NCBI GenBank assembly: GCA_964006375.1
Contig: OZ023269.1
Coordinates: forward strand, 131,906,309 to 131,970,308
Direction of reading: 5' to 3'
Source of the DNA: Tillus elongatus
Lineage: Eukaryota > Arthropoda > Insecta > Coleoptera > Cleridae
DNA length: 64,000 nucleotides
Under the pieces are notes generated by a model, which worked only from the letters and a program-made list of their open reading frames with translations, was not told the DNA's origin and ran no database searches. This document shows, in pieces, positions 33,122-46,240 of this stretch. A program made the position numbers and the translations under genes. Within the stretch, counting starts at the first letter, position 1; each line of letters opens with the position of its first letter.

Positions 33122-33304
33122 GGGGCCTGGATGCTTATTTGCTCGTGCTACCCTAACATTGCCATTCTCCAATAACTGTTTAGATCGACTGCAACCACAA
33201 TTAATTGCGGGGCATGATCAGCGAAATTAAAAGACATGATATGGTGGGTGGGTGCAGTCGTCTATAGAGTCATTTCCTATTGATCGAAAATAAGCATCCA
33301 GGTC
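33122..33304. mobile_element. Short TIR element (~183 bp)
   Basis: Left 'CCTGGATGCTTATTT' (33126-33140) and right 'AAATAAGCATCCAGG' (33288-33302) are perfect 15-bp inverted repeats, with weaker pairing beyond. No coding capacity. No target duplication recognised. Family unknown. Confidence 0.6.
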
Positions 33305-33885
33305 CGATAAACCCTCTAAGATTCGAGTGGGTATTCATTAGAAGTGTTTATTGTACAACAGTGACTTGGAAAGTTGCTGCTGCCACCTAGAACAAAACTG
33401 TGAACTATATTCGCAAGAGAGGTTAGAATATGTAACATATCAGAAATACTTGCTGCTTATTGCTAATTATAGAGTTGTTAATTGATATACCTTTTTGATT
33501 TATTTTACTGTCTTTTTAACAATGGGTTTTTTATTTACGTTAAAATATTATTTGTTTGAATATCAAAGTTAACAGTAACCTTTCTCTTTCTTACACAAGT
33601 GCTTTGTAGATTCCGGGTACAGACACATTACGAATCAAAACCTTATGCGATAACGTCACTCTAACAAAACATTGAAATTACACACATTGGAATAATACAT
33701 CTAATACTTATACGTACTGTACATTATTTAGAAGAATTAATATCTGTATGTAACGTTGTTCGTTGCGTTGCCATATACCGATAGAGCTGTTAGGTAGTCT
33801 AAAGTCTAAACTATAGCTAGTCTGTCACTTTAAGTTTTGTTTGATATTTTTGTGACCACTTTTATCACTGTGGAAAAACTCATTT
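33305..33885. other. Unassigned AT-rich sequence
   Basis: No feature recognised. Confidence 0.5.
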
Positions 33886-33889
33886 GTAC

Positions 33890-34687
33890 AAATTTTCAAA
33901 ACAATACGCCAAATAATTTTCTAGATATTAAAGAAATACACAAAATTTTGCTAAAAGAATACATAAAATTTAAATTACATACCTAATCTGTAATTAAAAT
34001 AGAAAATAAAATAATTTGTTTGCACGGAAATCCATTCAAACCTTATTTTCGACTAATTTCGTTTAAAAAATGATCCATCAATTGAATAATTTTTCATACA
34101 AAAATTCTCAACAAATGTTTCTTCAAAGAAAATTCATCAAACTCATTTATAAGAAAATTCGCTATTAAAAGAATATTTTGTACATGAAATGTCGCTAATA
34201 AAAATAAAATGAAAAAAACTGGTCCGATTTTCCTGGCCATAGAACCATTTCAAGTTATTTACCCATCTAGCAAAATATAATTTTCCACAAAAACTTTTTC
34301 GAGGACACTTAACAATAATTTCATGAAAATTTGCACAACATTTTTCATGAAAATCCGTAAAGATTTTTTTATAATAACTTATTAAACATTTATAGTTACC
34401 AAAATTTCACAAAAACATCTTACAAAAAATTATTTCTACGAAGCACAAAAAAAATTCTGAGAAAACTGGCTAAATATCTTTTACATAAAATTAAGCTAAA
34501 AAAATACATACAATTCAAATTATATACCTAATTTGTAATTAAAATTGAAGATAAATAATTTGTTTGCACGAAAATCCATTAAAACCTTATTTTCGACGAA
34601 TTTCGTTTAAAAAATGTTCCATCAATTGAATAATTTTTTAAACAAAAATTCGCAACAAATGTTTTTCTAAACAACAAATTCGCCAGG
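33890..34687 (-). repeat. Family B fragment with tandem ~480-540-bp units (B5)
   Basis: The segment 'tacctaatctgtaattaaaa' with 'ccttattttcgac' and 'caattgaataattttt' occurs near 33980-34100 and again near 34525-34640. Between them lie 'gtccgattttcctggcca' and 'cacaaaaac' blocks. The same tandem appears in the other orientation at 51590-52560. Confidence 0.65.
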
Positions 34688-34975
34688 GAGCAGTTTCACC
34701 TCACTATCCTGGAAATGTTGCCGAACCCCCGCCTTACTGTATGGAGGGTATGGATCTTTAACGTGCCCAACATCGCATGAACTCGCGACCGGAAGCTCCG
34801 AAGAGCGGAACGTGCAAACATTCAACTTGCTCAACTACAATACCACAATCTCGGTTGATGTTAATGTTACAGTATGTACTGAAAAAGTGAAAGTAGAACC
34901 CTGGGATTGAACCGCGTACCCTTTGGTTCAGAGGCACGCTCTCTTACCGCTGAACCACCGAGGCTCTCGCCAAAT
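34688..34975 (-). mobile_element. tRNA-derived SINE, copy S3
   Basis: On minus, head at 34893-34975: 'ggtggttcagcggtaagag' (A-box region) and 'cgcggttcaatcccagg' (B box); then the body with 'tgcacgttccgctcttcgg' and 'gatgttgggcacgttaaaga', truncated in the tail at 34688. The head is better preserved than in S1. Confidence 0.75.
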
Positions 34976-35863
34976 ATGTAAGTATAATAATAACACCGCC
35001 CAAACGGCACTATTTAATTCAGAATTTCAGAGCTGGTGCGAGGAACACAGAAAAAGGAACTAACAAATACCCAGTAAATAACAACAGAAACTGACACAGC
35101 CGGGAATTCAACGTATGTACTCCAAAATAGTAGCCCAATGCAGGTTCCATGAAACCACACAGGTGTATTTAATGATTAAACATTGCGCCGTTAGACTTTT
35201 AGATCAAGTTACGCCATTTTAAAGATCAAATAAGTAAATAAGTATACATTTTGTTAGCTTTAGGAAATCCCTTGTATAGAAAATAAAATCAGAAACGAAA
35301 GGTAAATACTTCAGTTTTAAGCAGACGAACTAATGACTATTTTTTGTTGTGATCTTGAAATTCCACAGAGTAATGTTACTTGGTCGTCGCATTGTTTTTT
35401 AAATTTAATCAAAATAGTTGTATAAATACGAATAATGTAAGAGCAGATCACGTTCACATTGTTTCTGTTTTTTCTTAACTCCACGGTCCGTTGACGATAT
35501 GGTGCTTATTCTGTGGTGTCCAAATCATCAAGTGTATAAGTCCAATCTTATACTGCAATACCTTCGATTCGTTCAACCTGAACGTCATTTAAAATTTATA
35601 AAATAAACTTCTATCTCTCCGGTTTTTAACTTGCTTGTCATCTTGTTATTTCCTTCTATCAGAAATACAATTGTCGTTTTTGCTGTTCTCTATTTGCAAA
35701 AGGAATATTTCAGTAATAGAGACAACTGTGAGAATGTAATTTGTTAAAAATAACTCTGATCTAAATAAAATAAAACACAAGGTCACAACCATGAAAATTT
35801 TGATATAAACTATCAATATTTTTCAAATTATCAATCATGTTAATACCTTGTCACGTTGTTATT
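34976..35863. other. Unassigned AT-rich sequence
   Basis: No feature recognised. Confidence 0.5.
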
Positions 35864-35946
35864 AGTGAATTTTATTTAAAAAAAATTCATGAATAGGGAG
35901 ATCCCGACTTTTGAATCTTGAAAAAATTTCTTCAGTTTCAATTTTC

Positions 35947-36031
<85 letters not shown>

Positions 36032-36360
36032 AACACACCAATAACTCAAAAAATAATGATTCGATTTTGATAAAATTTGGCACGTACCTTCCTTTTGTAA
36101 GTGGCTTGGATAAGTTTGTTATCCAGCAAAATCGAACTAGGTTTTTCGGGAAAATTTTGGGTTTTCCTTCGAAAAAAGTTTTTATCACAAAAAGTAGAAA
36201 AGCTATGGTAACCAAATTTGGTACGTAAGTTTACGATATTAAAGGAAAACTATATATCAAAATCTATATCTCTATGTTAAAACAAAAAAAAAGTTATAAG
36301 AAATATTTGGTGTCAGATCATTTCTATTAAAATTCACTACCATAACGCACTTTCTGCGTC
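35864..36360 (+). repeat. Family A/B fragment: arm, (TA)n, R block, TIR end
   Basis: Arm (35864-35948, shortened), (TA)n 35951-36029, R block 'cacaccaataactcaaaaaa' (36032), then a jump at about 36320 to a TIR-element right end 'cataacgcactttctgcgtc' (36341-36360). A compact deletion derivative keeping both outer ends. Confidence 0.75.
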
Positions 36361-37984
<1,624 letters not shown>

Positions 37985-38205
37985 AACTGGAACCTGTGAT
38001 GAGCACTAATAAGTACACTTGGAGAACACCCAAATCACCACAACACATATTTCAGAGACCTTACGATCGTTTCGTTGACAATGTCAATCAAATTCTAATT
38101 CTAATTTTTCTTCCTCTGAAGATGTTGACATTGTCAACGAAACGATCGTAAGGTATCTGAAATATGTGTTGTGGTGATTTGGGTGTTCCCCAAGTGTACT
38201 TATCC
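37985..38205. mobile_element. Penelope-type terminal repeat, head-to-head foldback
   Basis: Left arm 38013-38087 ('aagtacacttggagaacacc', 'caaatcaccacaacacat', 'ttacgatcgtttcg') and right arm 38123-38203 are reverse complements around about 35 nt, so the DNA forms a long hairpin. Both share sequence with 25.4-25.9 kb. A hammerhead-like core lies in the right arm. Confidence 0.65.
38116..38150 (+). ncRNA. Hammerhead-ribozyme-like core, best copy
   Basis: CTGAAGA (38116-38122), one extra T, stem II GTTGAC/GTCAAC around ATT, GAAA (38139-38142), then CGATCGTA giving a minimal stem III and a UA cleavage context. 'AGG' after the cleavage site can pair with 'CCT' just before CTGAAGA as stem I. All core bases are present; the extra pyrimidine before stem II departs from the canonical fold. 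Confidence 0.5.
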
Positions 38206-39045
38206 TAACCAACCTCTGGCACAATCCTTGTAACTTGTCAAAATGTAAATATGAATTAGTTTACCTTTTATTTTATATTTTTTCATTATGTAATTAAGTA
38301 ATTTCATCTTATTAAAAAATCTCAGACAAAAGGAAAATTGTGAAAAAATCGAGGAAGTTATAAACCGAATTTGATCAGAAAAGGCTTAAAATCTTCTGAC
38401 AATTATAAGCTTTCAAACGGCCATGACGTCATTAAAATAGGACATACCTAGAATGAGCTACGAGATCAGAGATAACACACGTCAAACAGAATAACTCCTT
38501 CTTGCGTCGGGGGTTAATAACCTTGTTAAAGGAGTGTCATTTTCTAAAAAAAATCGCTACCATAACGCACTTCCTATTTCACGACTCTAAAGTATAATTT
38601 TACGTTCCATAAAAGTGTGTTTTAATATTACTTAGAAATCAATCCTTGTATATAGAACCTATCGTCCTTGTAGGAGACGACAGGAGGTGTATTGTGGATG
38701 ATGCACTGAGGGGGGAGGGAGGGGGTAGAAGCAACAGGTGCATGCTAAATACCTTAAGCTCGCATCTTTGCTCTTGTGTATAAACTGCAAGCCAATTATG
38801 AAAAGTGCGTTTGCTATTATTGTTCTCACGTACATATCATGTGTCTTTCACTAGAAGTCCTAGAAGTATTTAACAATCATCATTTTTAAAAGAATTTATT
38901 TTGTTTACAGTCTTTATCAATTTTATCACTTGCAAAATTATGCAAGTGGTCTCAGTTTTTAAATCTGCATTCCGAAGATGCTTCTTATAAATTATAGGGT
39001 TTCCATCTTTTGTATGGTACTCTACGTATCATTGTCATGTGGAGG
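38206..39045. other. Mostly unassigned; TIR end relic
   Basis: 38554-38586 'cgctaccataacgcacttcc' is a TIR-element end relic. A purine-rich run is at 38708-38727. Nothing else recognised. Confidence 0.45.
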
Positions 39046-39049
39046 ATAT

Positions 39050-39215
39050 CTATAAGATACGATGGCATCATCATAGTGCAATGGCCATGTCGCCATGTCG
39101 TTGCAACAACCATTACTCTTTATCCCCAGCAGCTCTATTTATTTCATTGTAGCTTCCGCACTTCATCAATTGGCACAGGTATTCCTCTTGGTCTACCTCT
39201 TCCTTTTTTTAAAGA
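39050..39215 (-). pseudogene. RTE-type C-terminal fragment
   Basis: On minus: 'KKGRGRPRGIPVPIDEVRKL' then stops and 'RHGHC' at the end, matching the RGRPRG...RPGD C-terminal end of the RTE-like fragments elsewhere in the window. Confidence 0.5.
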
Positions 39216-39254
39216 ATATGTCTTTAAAATAATGGGTAAATCTACAGATAACCC

Positions 39255-39425
39255 CCCGAAGACCTAGAACCCCCCACGCTAGATTCACAAACCACAAGAA
39301 ACATTTCTTGTTAACCTCCAAGGAAGTTACGGGACCAAGAGTGAATAGGGGTGCTGGGCGGGGTAGAAGAATAAAAGGAAATATTGGCAGAAAATGCGAA
39401 GAAATGAGTTTCATCCGTCCTCGAA
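39255..39425. repeat. Fragment of the foldback family seen at 48.4-49.5 kb
   Basis: 'acaagaaacatttcttgtta', 'aaggaagttacgggaccaag', 'gaataggggtgctgggcggg' and 'aaaggaaatattggcagaaa' match the arms of the 48359-49457 element. Terminal repeats absent. Confidence 0.7.
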
Positions 39426-40297
39426 AAGCTGCCCTTTTTACATTTTGAAAAAAAAGTCTGGACGCAGCAAGTGCGTTATGGAAGTGAATTTCATAAAAAT
39501 GTTTTTAATAGCAAATATGCCTCTTTAATGCAAACAGGCATCAATTTGGTCACCAGTATAACCTATATAGTAGAAACAACATATCATATTTAACAAAATA
39601 ATTTATTGTTTGAAAATATACAAAAAATTTCGGAAAATATACTTAAAATGTTTCCGAGAAAACTCGTTTCCTAGCCGACGAATCTTACGTCAATAGCAAA
39701 TTAACTTATTGAATTTTGAAGCATTTAATGAAAATTAGCTACCAACGACTTATGGGCCACCTGTGATTGTCAAAATAATTTTATAAGATGCCGCTTAAGA
39801 CACCCTATAAGTAACGTATACAATGTTTTCTTGCACAATAATAATTATATTGGGCTTTACCGTAGAAATGCATCACCCTGTGTAAACAGAAAGTAAACCC
39901 GGATATGGATTCTAGGAGGCCTAGTTTGCGCTCATTTGAAGAATTCTTTTTGAAATTCAAAAGTCGCGGTCTCCTCATTAACATTTTTTTTCTAAGAAAA
40001 TTAGCTAAAAATTATAGACCGTTAAACCATAAACTTAACTAAAACAACTGCCAAAGCATCAGAGAAAGGGTCTATTTGAAATCAATTTTCTGCAAATATT
40101 TTAGTAAAATGAAGGACAATGATGGTTGAAGCTGAAACTTATGGGTTTGCAAAACACTCTTTACATAAACAGTATTTCTTTCAGGTTTTTTGCTTAAATG
40201 TAGCCAATTTTGACGTTCAAATCGCTTTTTGACGTTTTGAGAAAAACCCCAATTTTTTCTTTCTTTAAATGCCCATAACTTGTCTAAATTTTGATAC

Positions 40298-40299
<2 letters not shown>

Positions 40300-40357
<58 letters not shown>
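40300..40357. repeat. (TA)n microsatellite, 58 bp
   Basis: Second SSR position of family A, after arm L2. Confidence 0.97.
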
Positions 40358-40361
<4 letters not shown>

Positions 40362-40684
40362 AACTAACCGAGGATATTGGTTCTAGGGGGCCTAGTTCGC
40401 GCTCATTTGAAGAATTTTTTTAAAGAAAATCCACTAAAACAAATACTTGTAAAGCACGAGAAAAGTCTACGACTGTATTAAATATGGAACGATTTCAATA
40501 AGTTAGGGCAAGAACAAACAACCAGATATGCTATTCGAATTGAAATAAGTTTTAAAAGTTTTCATCTCCTCTTTATTAAATTATTTTTTATACAAAAACT
40601 GGCTAAAAAATTGATCGGAATAACAATAATCTGATCAGATAACGGTAAAGTGAAATGAGACTAAAAAAATGGATAAAAAGTGAA

Positions 40685-40772
40685 GTCACTAACTAGGATT
40701 AGAACTCGTCATGTAGGAGTCGATTATCCGATGTATATGGCTTACCACACTCTGCCACACTCGATGTGTATA
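40685..40772 (-). other. tRNA-like segment inside A4
   Basis: On minus: 'atcgagtgtggcagagtgtg' and B box 'gagttctaatcctag'. Confidence 0.55.
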
Positions 40773-41246
40773 TACTAGCAGGTATATCCGGTAGTATGTT
40801 AATTGTCTAACGTCTTTACCAGTTACACCAACCAATTTTTATTTACAATGGCTTTTTTGTTCATATTTTAACGAAATGAAGGAAAATAACGACTTAGACA
40901 CATATCTAGGAGCTATTTTTTTCACTCACATATCGTACTCCTACCATAATTATCAATTTTGACGTTTTAACTTTCTTAAATTTAATTAATTGAAAATTAA
41001 TTTACCTCTAACTTTTTTGTCGTTTAACATAGAGATCTGAATTTTGGCACGTAGGAAACCAGCGTACCAAATTTAGTTGCCCTTACTTTGTTATTTACTG
41101 AGATATATATTTTTTTTCGAAAGAAAACACAACATTTCCCGAGAAAACCTAGGCCGATTCTCCTGGCTAACGAAATTATACTTGCAAAAAAAGAAGGTAT
41201 TTACCAAATTTTATCAAAATCGGCCCAGTATTTTTGAGTTATCGGT

Positions 41247-41370
<124 letters not shown>

Positions 41371-41520
41371 CTAAACTGACCCTGGATATAGGTTCTGTTC
41401 TAGGGGGGCTAGTTCCCGCTCATTTGAAGACATTTTTTCAAAATTCAAGTCGGGATCCCCTTAATGGTGAATTTTCTTTAAGAAAATTCACTAAAAGACT
41501 TTACAAGATATAGTTATTGA

Positions 41521-42195
41521 GCTCAGTCGCAGTGTTTTGGTTTCACGGCCATTCTCAATGAGATATATACTTTACAGTACTCATCGAGTGACACCGAAAC
41601 ACTCAGTCGGAGCTTAATAAAATATATCATGTGATGTTCTACCCAGTGTTTTTGTTGTTATTTACTTAAACAAGGTGCTTCACTAAGAACTAAGCGAAAA
41701 TTCACTTTATTTAATTCTAGACAGGTCATCGTTCAAGGAACTGTCAGTTAAGTAAACTTAATTTAAAACCAGCTTAATGAAGTGTTACGCTAATTCTTCG
41801 AGTGTGCAAATATCTAATCGAGGTAACATAAATGCTCAGTATTAAGAAATGCATTTGCACACATTACAAGATAAATACCAGAAACAAACACATTAAAGTG
41901 CATCCAGACTAAACATAATTTAAACGTGAGAACTCCTTATTTGCAAATGTTACTGACCTTAAACCAGTTTTTGTTACTAATTATAACACTATCAATAAAG
42001 GAAAGATGTATATAATAAATATTATAGACATCCTACCTTTGAATAAATCGGTTTCTTCTTTAGCGTGTCCATAGAACATTGCGGATTCATTAGCAAAGAA
42101 CACCTGCAAAGTTTTAACGCAGGAAATTGACGGTTTTTCACTTTCTTATAGTGCATCCTGATTCACTTACTAGCAAAATAACAATAATGAATTAT

Positions 42196-42198
<3 letters not shown>
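41521..42198. other. Unassigned sequence with a weak repeat
   Basis: 'gaaacactcagtcggagctt' with 'aataaaatatatcatgtgat' (41600-41640) loosely resembles 49765-49810. Nothing else recognised. Confidence 0.4.
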
Positions 42199-42292
<94 letters not shown>

Positions 42293-42885
42293 TATGTATC
42301 ACACCGATAACTTAAAAAATAGGGGCCGATTTTGATAAAATTTGGTGAGTAAATTCTTTGTGCAAGTGGCTTGGATAAGTTCGTTAGTCAGAAAAATTGG
42401 ACCTGTTTCTCCGGGAAAATTTGAGGTTTTCTTCTGGACAAAATTCATATCTCCGGAAATATGGCAACCATATTTGGCAAGCTGGTTTATTTTGTAAAAA
42501 ACACACTCTGCACCAAAATTTAGGTCTCTGTGTTGAAAGTAAAAAAGTTATAGGCACTTAATGAAGCAAAATTTTTTTCCGGGAAAATTTTGGGTTTTCT
42601 TTTGGAAAAAATTCATATCTCCGGAAATAACAAACCTATGGCAACCAAACTGTGCACCAATACTTAGGTCTCTAAGATGAAAGAAAAAAAGTTATAGGCA
42701 CTTAATGAAGCAAAATTTTAGTGCCACTAAAAGTCAGAGAAAACGCAATACCAAAATATGTGTTACACAAAATCTATTAAATATTACAGACAACTTTTAT
42801 CTTTTCATGGCGCAAAAAGTTCAAGAAGTACCAGAAATATTACTTTGAGAATTTTATGATTTTTCTCCTCTAATGTCAAAGTGGA
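42199..42885 (+). repeat. Family B fragment with leading (TA)n (B2)
   Basis: (TA)n 42199-42290, then R block ('cacaccgataacttaaaaaa'), an internally duplicated 'ccgggaaaattt' segment (42412 and 42580), and the 'gtgccactaaaagtcagaga' block (42722), ending at about 42885 against an inverted family A copy. Left flank of the SSR is not an arm. Confidence 0.75.
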
Positions 42886-42889
42886 GATT

Positions 42890-43731
42890 TGAATGAAAAT
42901 TAGTAAAACATTTGTTCTAAATTCAAAAGTCTGGATCTCCTAATTAGTGATTTTTTTAAAGAAAATTCACTAAAACAAGCACTTGTGAATCCACGGGAAA
43001 AGTCTACGACTGTATTAAATATGGAACGGTTTCAATAAGTTAGGGCAAGAATAAAACAACCAGATATGCTATTCAAATTGAATTAAATCTTAAAAGTTTT
43101 CATCTCCTCTTTATTAAATTATTTTTTATAAAAAAACCCGCTAAAAATTCATCGGAATAACAACAATCTAATCAGATAACAGTAAAGTGAAATGAGACTA
43201 AAAAAAATTGATAAAAAGTGAAGTAACTAACTGGGATTAGAACTCGTCATATAGGACTCGATTATCATTGAAATTGATGTACAGGGCTTAGCCCACTCGG
43301 CCAAGGTCGATATGTATGTACTAGCAGGTATATCCGGTAGTATCTTAATTGTCTAACGTCTTTACCAGTTACACCAACCAATTTTTATTTACAATGGATT
43401 TCCTGCTCATATTTAACGAAATGAAGGAAAATAAGGATTCAGACACAGATTTAGGAGCTTGTTAGTCATTTCGTGTCGTATTTTTCACTCCTATTCGTAC
43501 TCCTACCACAATTATTAATTTTGACGTTTTAGCTTCGTTTAGTTTAATTTGGATGCCCTTACTTTGTTATTTCCGGATATATCAATTTTTTCCGAAAGAA
43601 AAGACAACATTTTCCGGGAAAACCTGGGCCGATTTTCCTGGCTAACGAACTTATCCAAGCCACTTGCAAAAGCAAGGTATGTACCATATTTGATCAAAAG
43701 CGGCCCATTAGTTTTTGAGTTATCGGTGTGA

Positions 43732-43830
<99 letters not shown>

Positions 43831-43965
43831 CATAAAAAAATTGAAACTGACCCTGGATATGGGTTCTAGAGGCCCTAGTTCGCGCTCATTTGAGAAATTT
43901 TTTTCAAAACTGAAAAGTTGGTTTTTAAGAAAATTCACTTATATGCTTGCTGAAAGAAATTGAGA
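42890..43965 (-). repeat. Family A repeat, 5' half (copy A5)
   Basis: On minus from 43965: arm L1 (43840-43945), (TA)n 43736-43829, R block, tRNA-like 43224-43310 (B box 'gagttctaatcccag'), and arm L2 (to about 42900). It then meets family B in opposite orientation. Confidence 0.8.
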
Positions 43966-44170
43966 GGAGAAAGGCAAAACTTAGTGGACATATAATAACT
44001 TTCTGGCATTATCTGAAAAACATACTTGGAAAGAAGGACAGGAGGTGGACCAAGGGAAGACTTCTAGACAACCTGGTAGAGTTAATAAAGACCGAAAGCG
44101 ATAATAAAATAAAGAGAGCCACTGAAGACAGATAATCATGGTTGCAACGACATGGCGACATCGCCTTTGG
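43966..44170 (+). pseudogene. RTE-type C-terminal fragment
   Basis: 'KLSGHIITFWHYLKNILG', 'KGRLLDNLVELIKTES', a stop, then 'SWLQRHGDIAFGL'. This is the terminal LGH...RGRPR..LDN...WL.RPGDIAFGL region of the RTE-like family. 5' end abuts the family A arm. Confidence 0.65.
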
Positions 44171-44940
44171 TCTGTGATAATAAAATGATAATAACAAATG
44201 TACAAGAGAAAATATTTGTGAGGTTAATTGAACCCTGAATTCTAAAACATATAAGAAAGACGGGGTTAGTTTATTTTTTAATTTATATATACTCCTTTGG
44301 GCTCTAACATAATTTTTTTATAATGAATTACCGGCTGAACTTGAAAGGGCATAATTAAATGTGGTCGGTAATAATAACAAAAGAATTTATTAATAAATAC
44401 ATTTATCATGGAAGACGTCGGACTGGTTTAAGTAATTTGGATGTTCCTTTCCAGGAAGCATTATATTTTGATAATGTTCCAATCTATCTAAGAAAATTAC
44501 CATTTAAATAGAATAACTTATTCGAAATTTATTAGTCAGATAGATAACAACGTCGTCCCGGCTTTCCATTATCGACCACCAACGCTGATTTCAACTGACT
44601 AGAAGGCTTGAGCTTTCCCATCGTCTGATTGCCCATAGAATTCCACCTTGTCTCCTTATTCTCAGAGCCGTATGATATGTATTGTGGGCCCTTTAAAAAC
44701 CTCTAAAATAATTAAGAGTAACAGTAATGTATTCAGCAGATAAACTATACAAAGCGTCCTACAAATAAGCTCAGCTTGTGCTTGTAAGAGACACAATTTA
44801 GCATCAAAAACAAGTTTAGATATTAACGCTAAAATTCATTATAACCGTCAGCCAAAATTTCTACCAAATTGCAAGGCTGAACCCTAGCATATGATACATC
44901 ATTATAATCACAAAAAATCCCAATTAAAAAATGTGTCAAC
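44171..44940. other. Unassigned AT-rich sequence
   Basis: No feature recognised. Confidence 0.5.
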
Positions 44941-45450
44941 TGAAGATGGCGCCCATAAGAAAAACTAAGTTGATGATGGTTCCCGAAAACCGAAACGTCG
45001 GATTCAGAATTCGATGACACCATATTGTAGAGGGCAAAAAGTGTCCATGACAAAGTGCCATTTGTTTTTACTTATCTTTCCGAATAAGCTCAGGAAAAAA
45101 TTAAAACCTATTTCCATAATTTCGGTTTTTTGCGGATATCTCCGGAAGTGTTCTTCATTTTTCAAATTTCGAAAGGGCATGTTATTGGGCATCAAGTCGC
45201 GCAACCTTGCCCTAATTTAGCCAACTCTGTATCTCTTCAAATAACCGAGATCCCCATGCTTGAGCAGCACAAACGGACATATTTCAGACACCATCTTGCA
45301 TTTTATTCAAAAATCTGCCTTACCTTTTGTTTAATTATACAAAAAGTGGATATAAAATTTTTACAATGAATGTTGACATGTTTACTTGACACTACTAGAC
45401 AATACACTGTTTCTACAACTGTTGAAGCTGAAGATCGTATTAATAATAAC
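44941..45450. repeat. Possible Penelope-related fragment
   Basis: 'ctgaagatggcgcccataag' (44940) and 'ttgatgatggttcccgaaaa' leading to 'ccgaaacgtcgg' (44970-45001) resemble the CUGANGA/stem/GAAAC layout of Penelope terminal repeats. Stem III is not recognisable, so no ribozyme is claimed. Following sequence includes 'gcggatatctccggaa'-type text like the R blocks. Confidence 0.3.
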
Positions 45451-45454
45451 ATGC

Positions 45455-45500
45455 AGCTTAGAACCTGTGATACGCACTGATAAGTGCACCACTTTTTTAC
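45455..45500 (+). repeat. Penelope-type terminal repeat fragment
   Basis: 'aacctgtgatacgcactgat' followed by 'aagtgcac' matches the motif preceding the hammerhead-like cores at 25.4 and 38.0 kb. Confidence 0.5.
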
Positions 45501-45634
45501 ACGATTTTATTCAGCATCACTTGTAAGCTCTTGGAAGTTAATTCTCATCCACTTTACACACTTACGGTCAACTTTAAAAACTGTTGCAGACAGATAATTA
45601 TTATACCGCTGATGATAATGGCACTCCAGTTATG

Positions 45635-45790
45635 CAGGGTGGTCCAAAAGACCAGCAGTAGATTCTTGATATTACGATTTGGCCAAACTTACTTGAATCC
45701 AAAAGTAAAATTATAAGAGATATAGTGTGTTGAAGTAATTTCAATTTCAATTTCTCCTGATAACTAGAAAAGCATTTCACTAACTGCCTT
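45635..45790. repeat. Interspersed repeat shared with 16640-16815
   Basis: See 16640-16815. Here preceded by 'cagggtggtccaaaag', a phrase similar to one inside family A. Confidence 0.55.
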
Positions 45791-46119
45791 GATGACTTAT
45801 CGCCTTAAAAGTGGTACAGGTGTGTTTTCATAGCGTTAAAAATTATTCATTGCTAATTTGGCTTTATAGGATAGTCTTAAAAATACCCACATTTCTTTGT
45901 TAGCATCAATAGGAACTTTTGGATCATAAAGTGCCATTCTCTTGTATTTTCTTAACAAAATGTGCTTGTTAAATTACGCTAAAATCAACAGTTTTTTAAA
46001 AGTAGCTAAGGAAACATTTAAGTGTTTAGCACTTGCTGAGAAGTGACAGAGGTTTTACATGGGCACAAAACTCTTTTTGAACTTGGTGGGTGATAACACA
46101 TCAGCTCTAAATACAGACC

Positions 46120-46240
46120 TGTTCGGTAAAACATTTAGGTTGTAATTTCCATTCAGATTTTGGTGGTAATTCATATGGACCGAAGATATGATTTGAGATT
46201 ATTTCATACCAAACATTAATTGTGAATTCAAGTTGGAAAT
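46120..46240 (+). repeat. Repeat module shared with 3770-3917
   Basis: Matches 3805-3917 and ends at the same base, immediately before Penelope-type coding. Confidence 0.65.

Noticed and set aside
44970..45001. Fifth hammerhead ribozyme
   Set aside because: CTGATGA is TTGATGA, and no stem III or cleavage-site context could be drawn after GAAAC.
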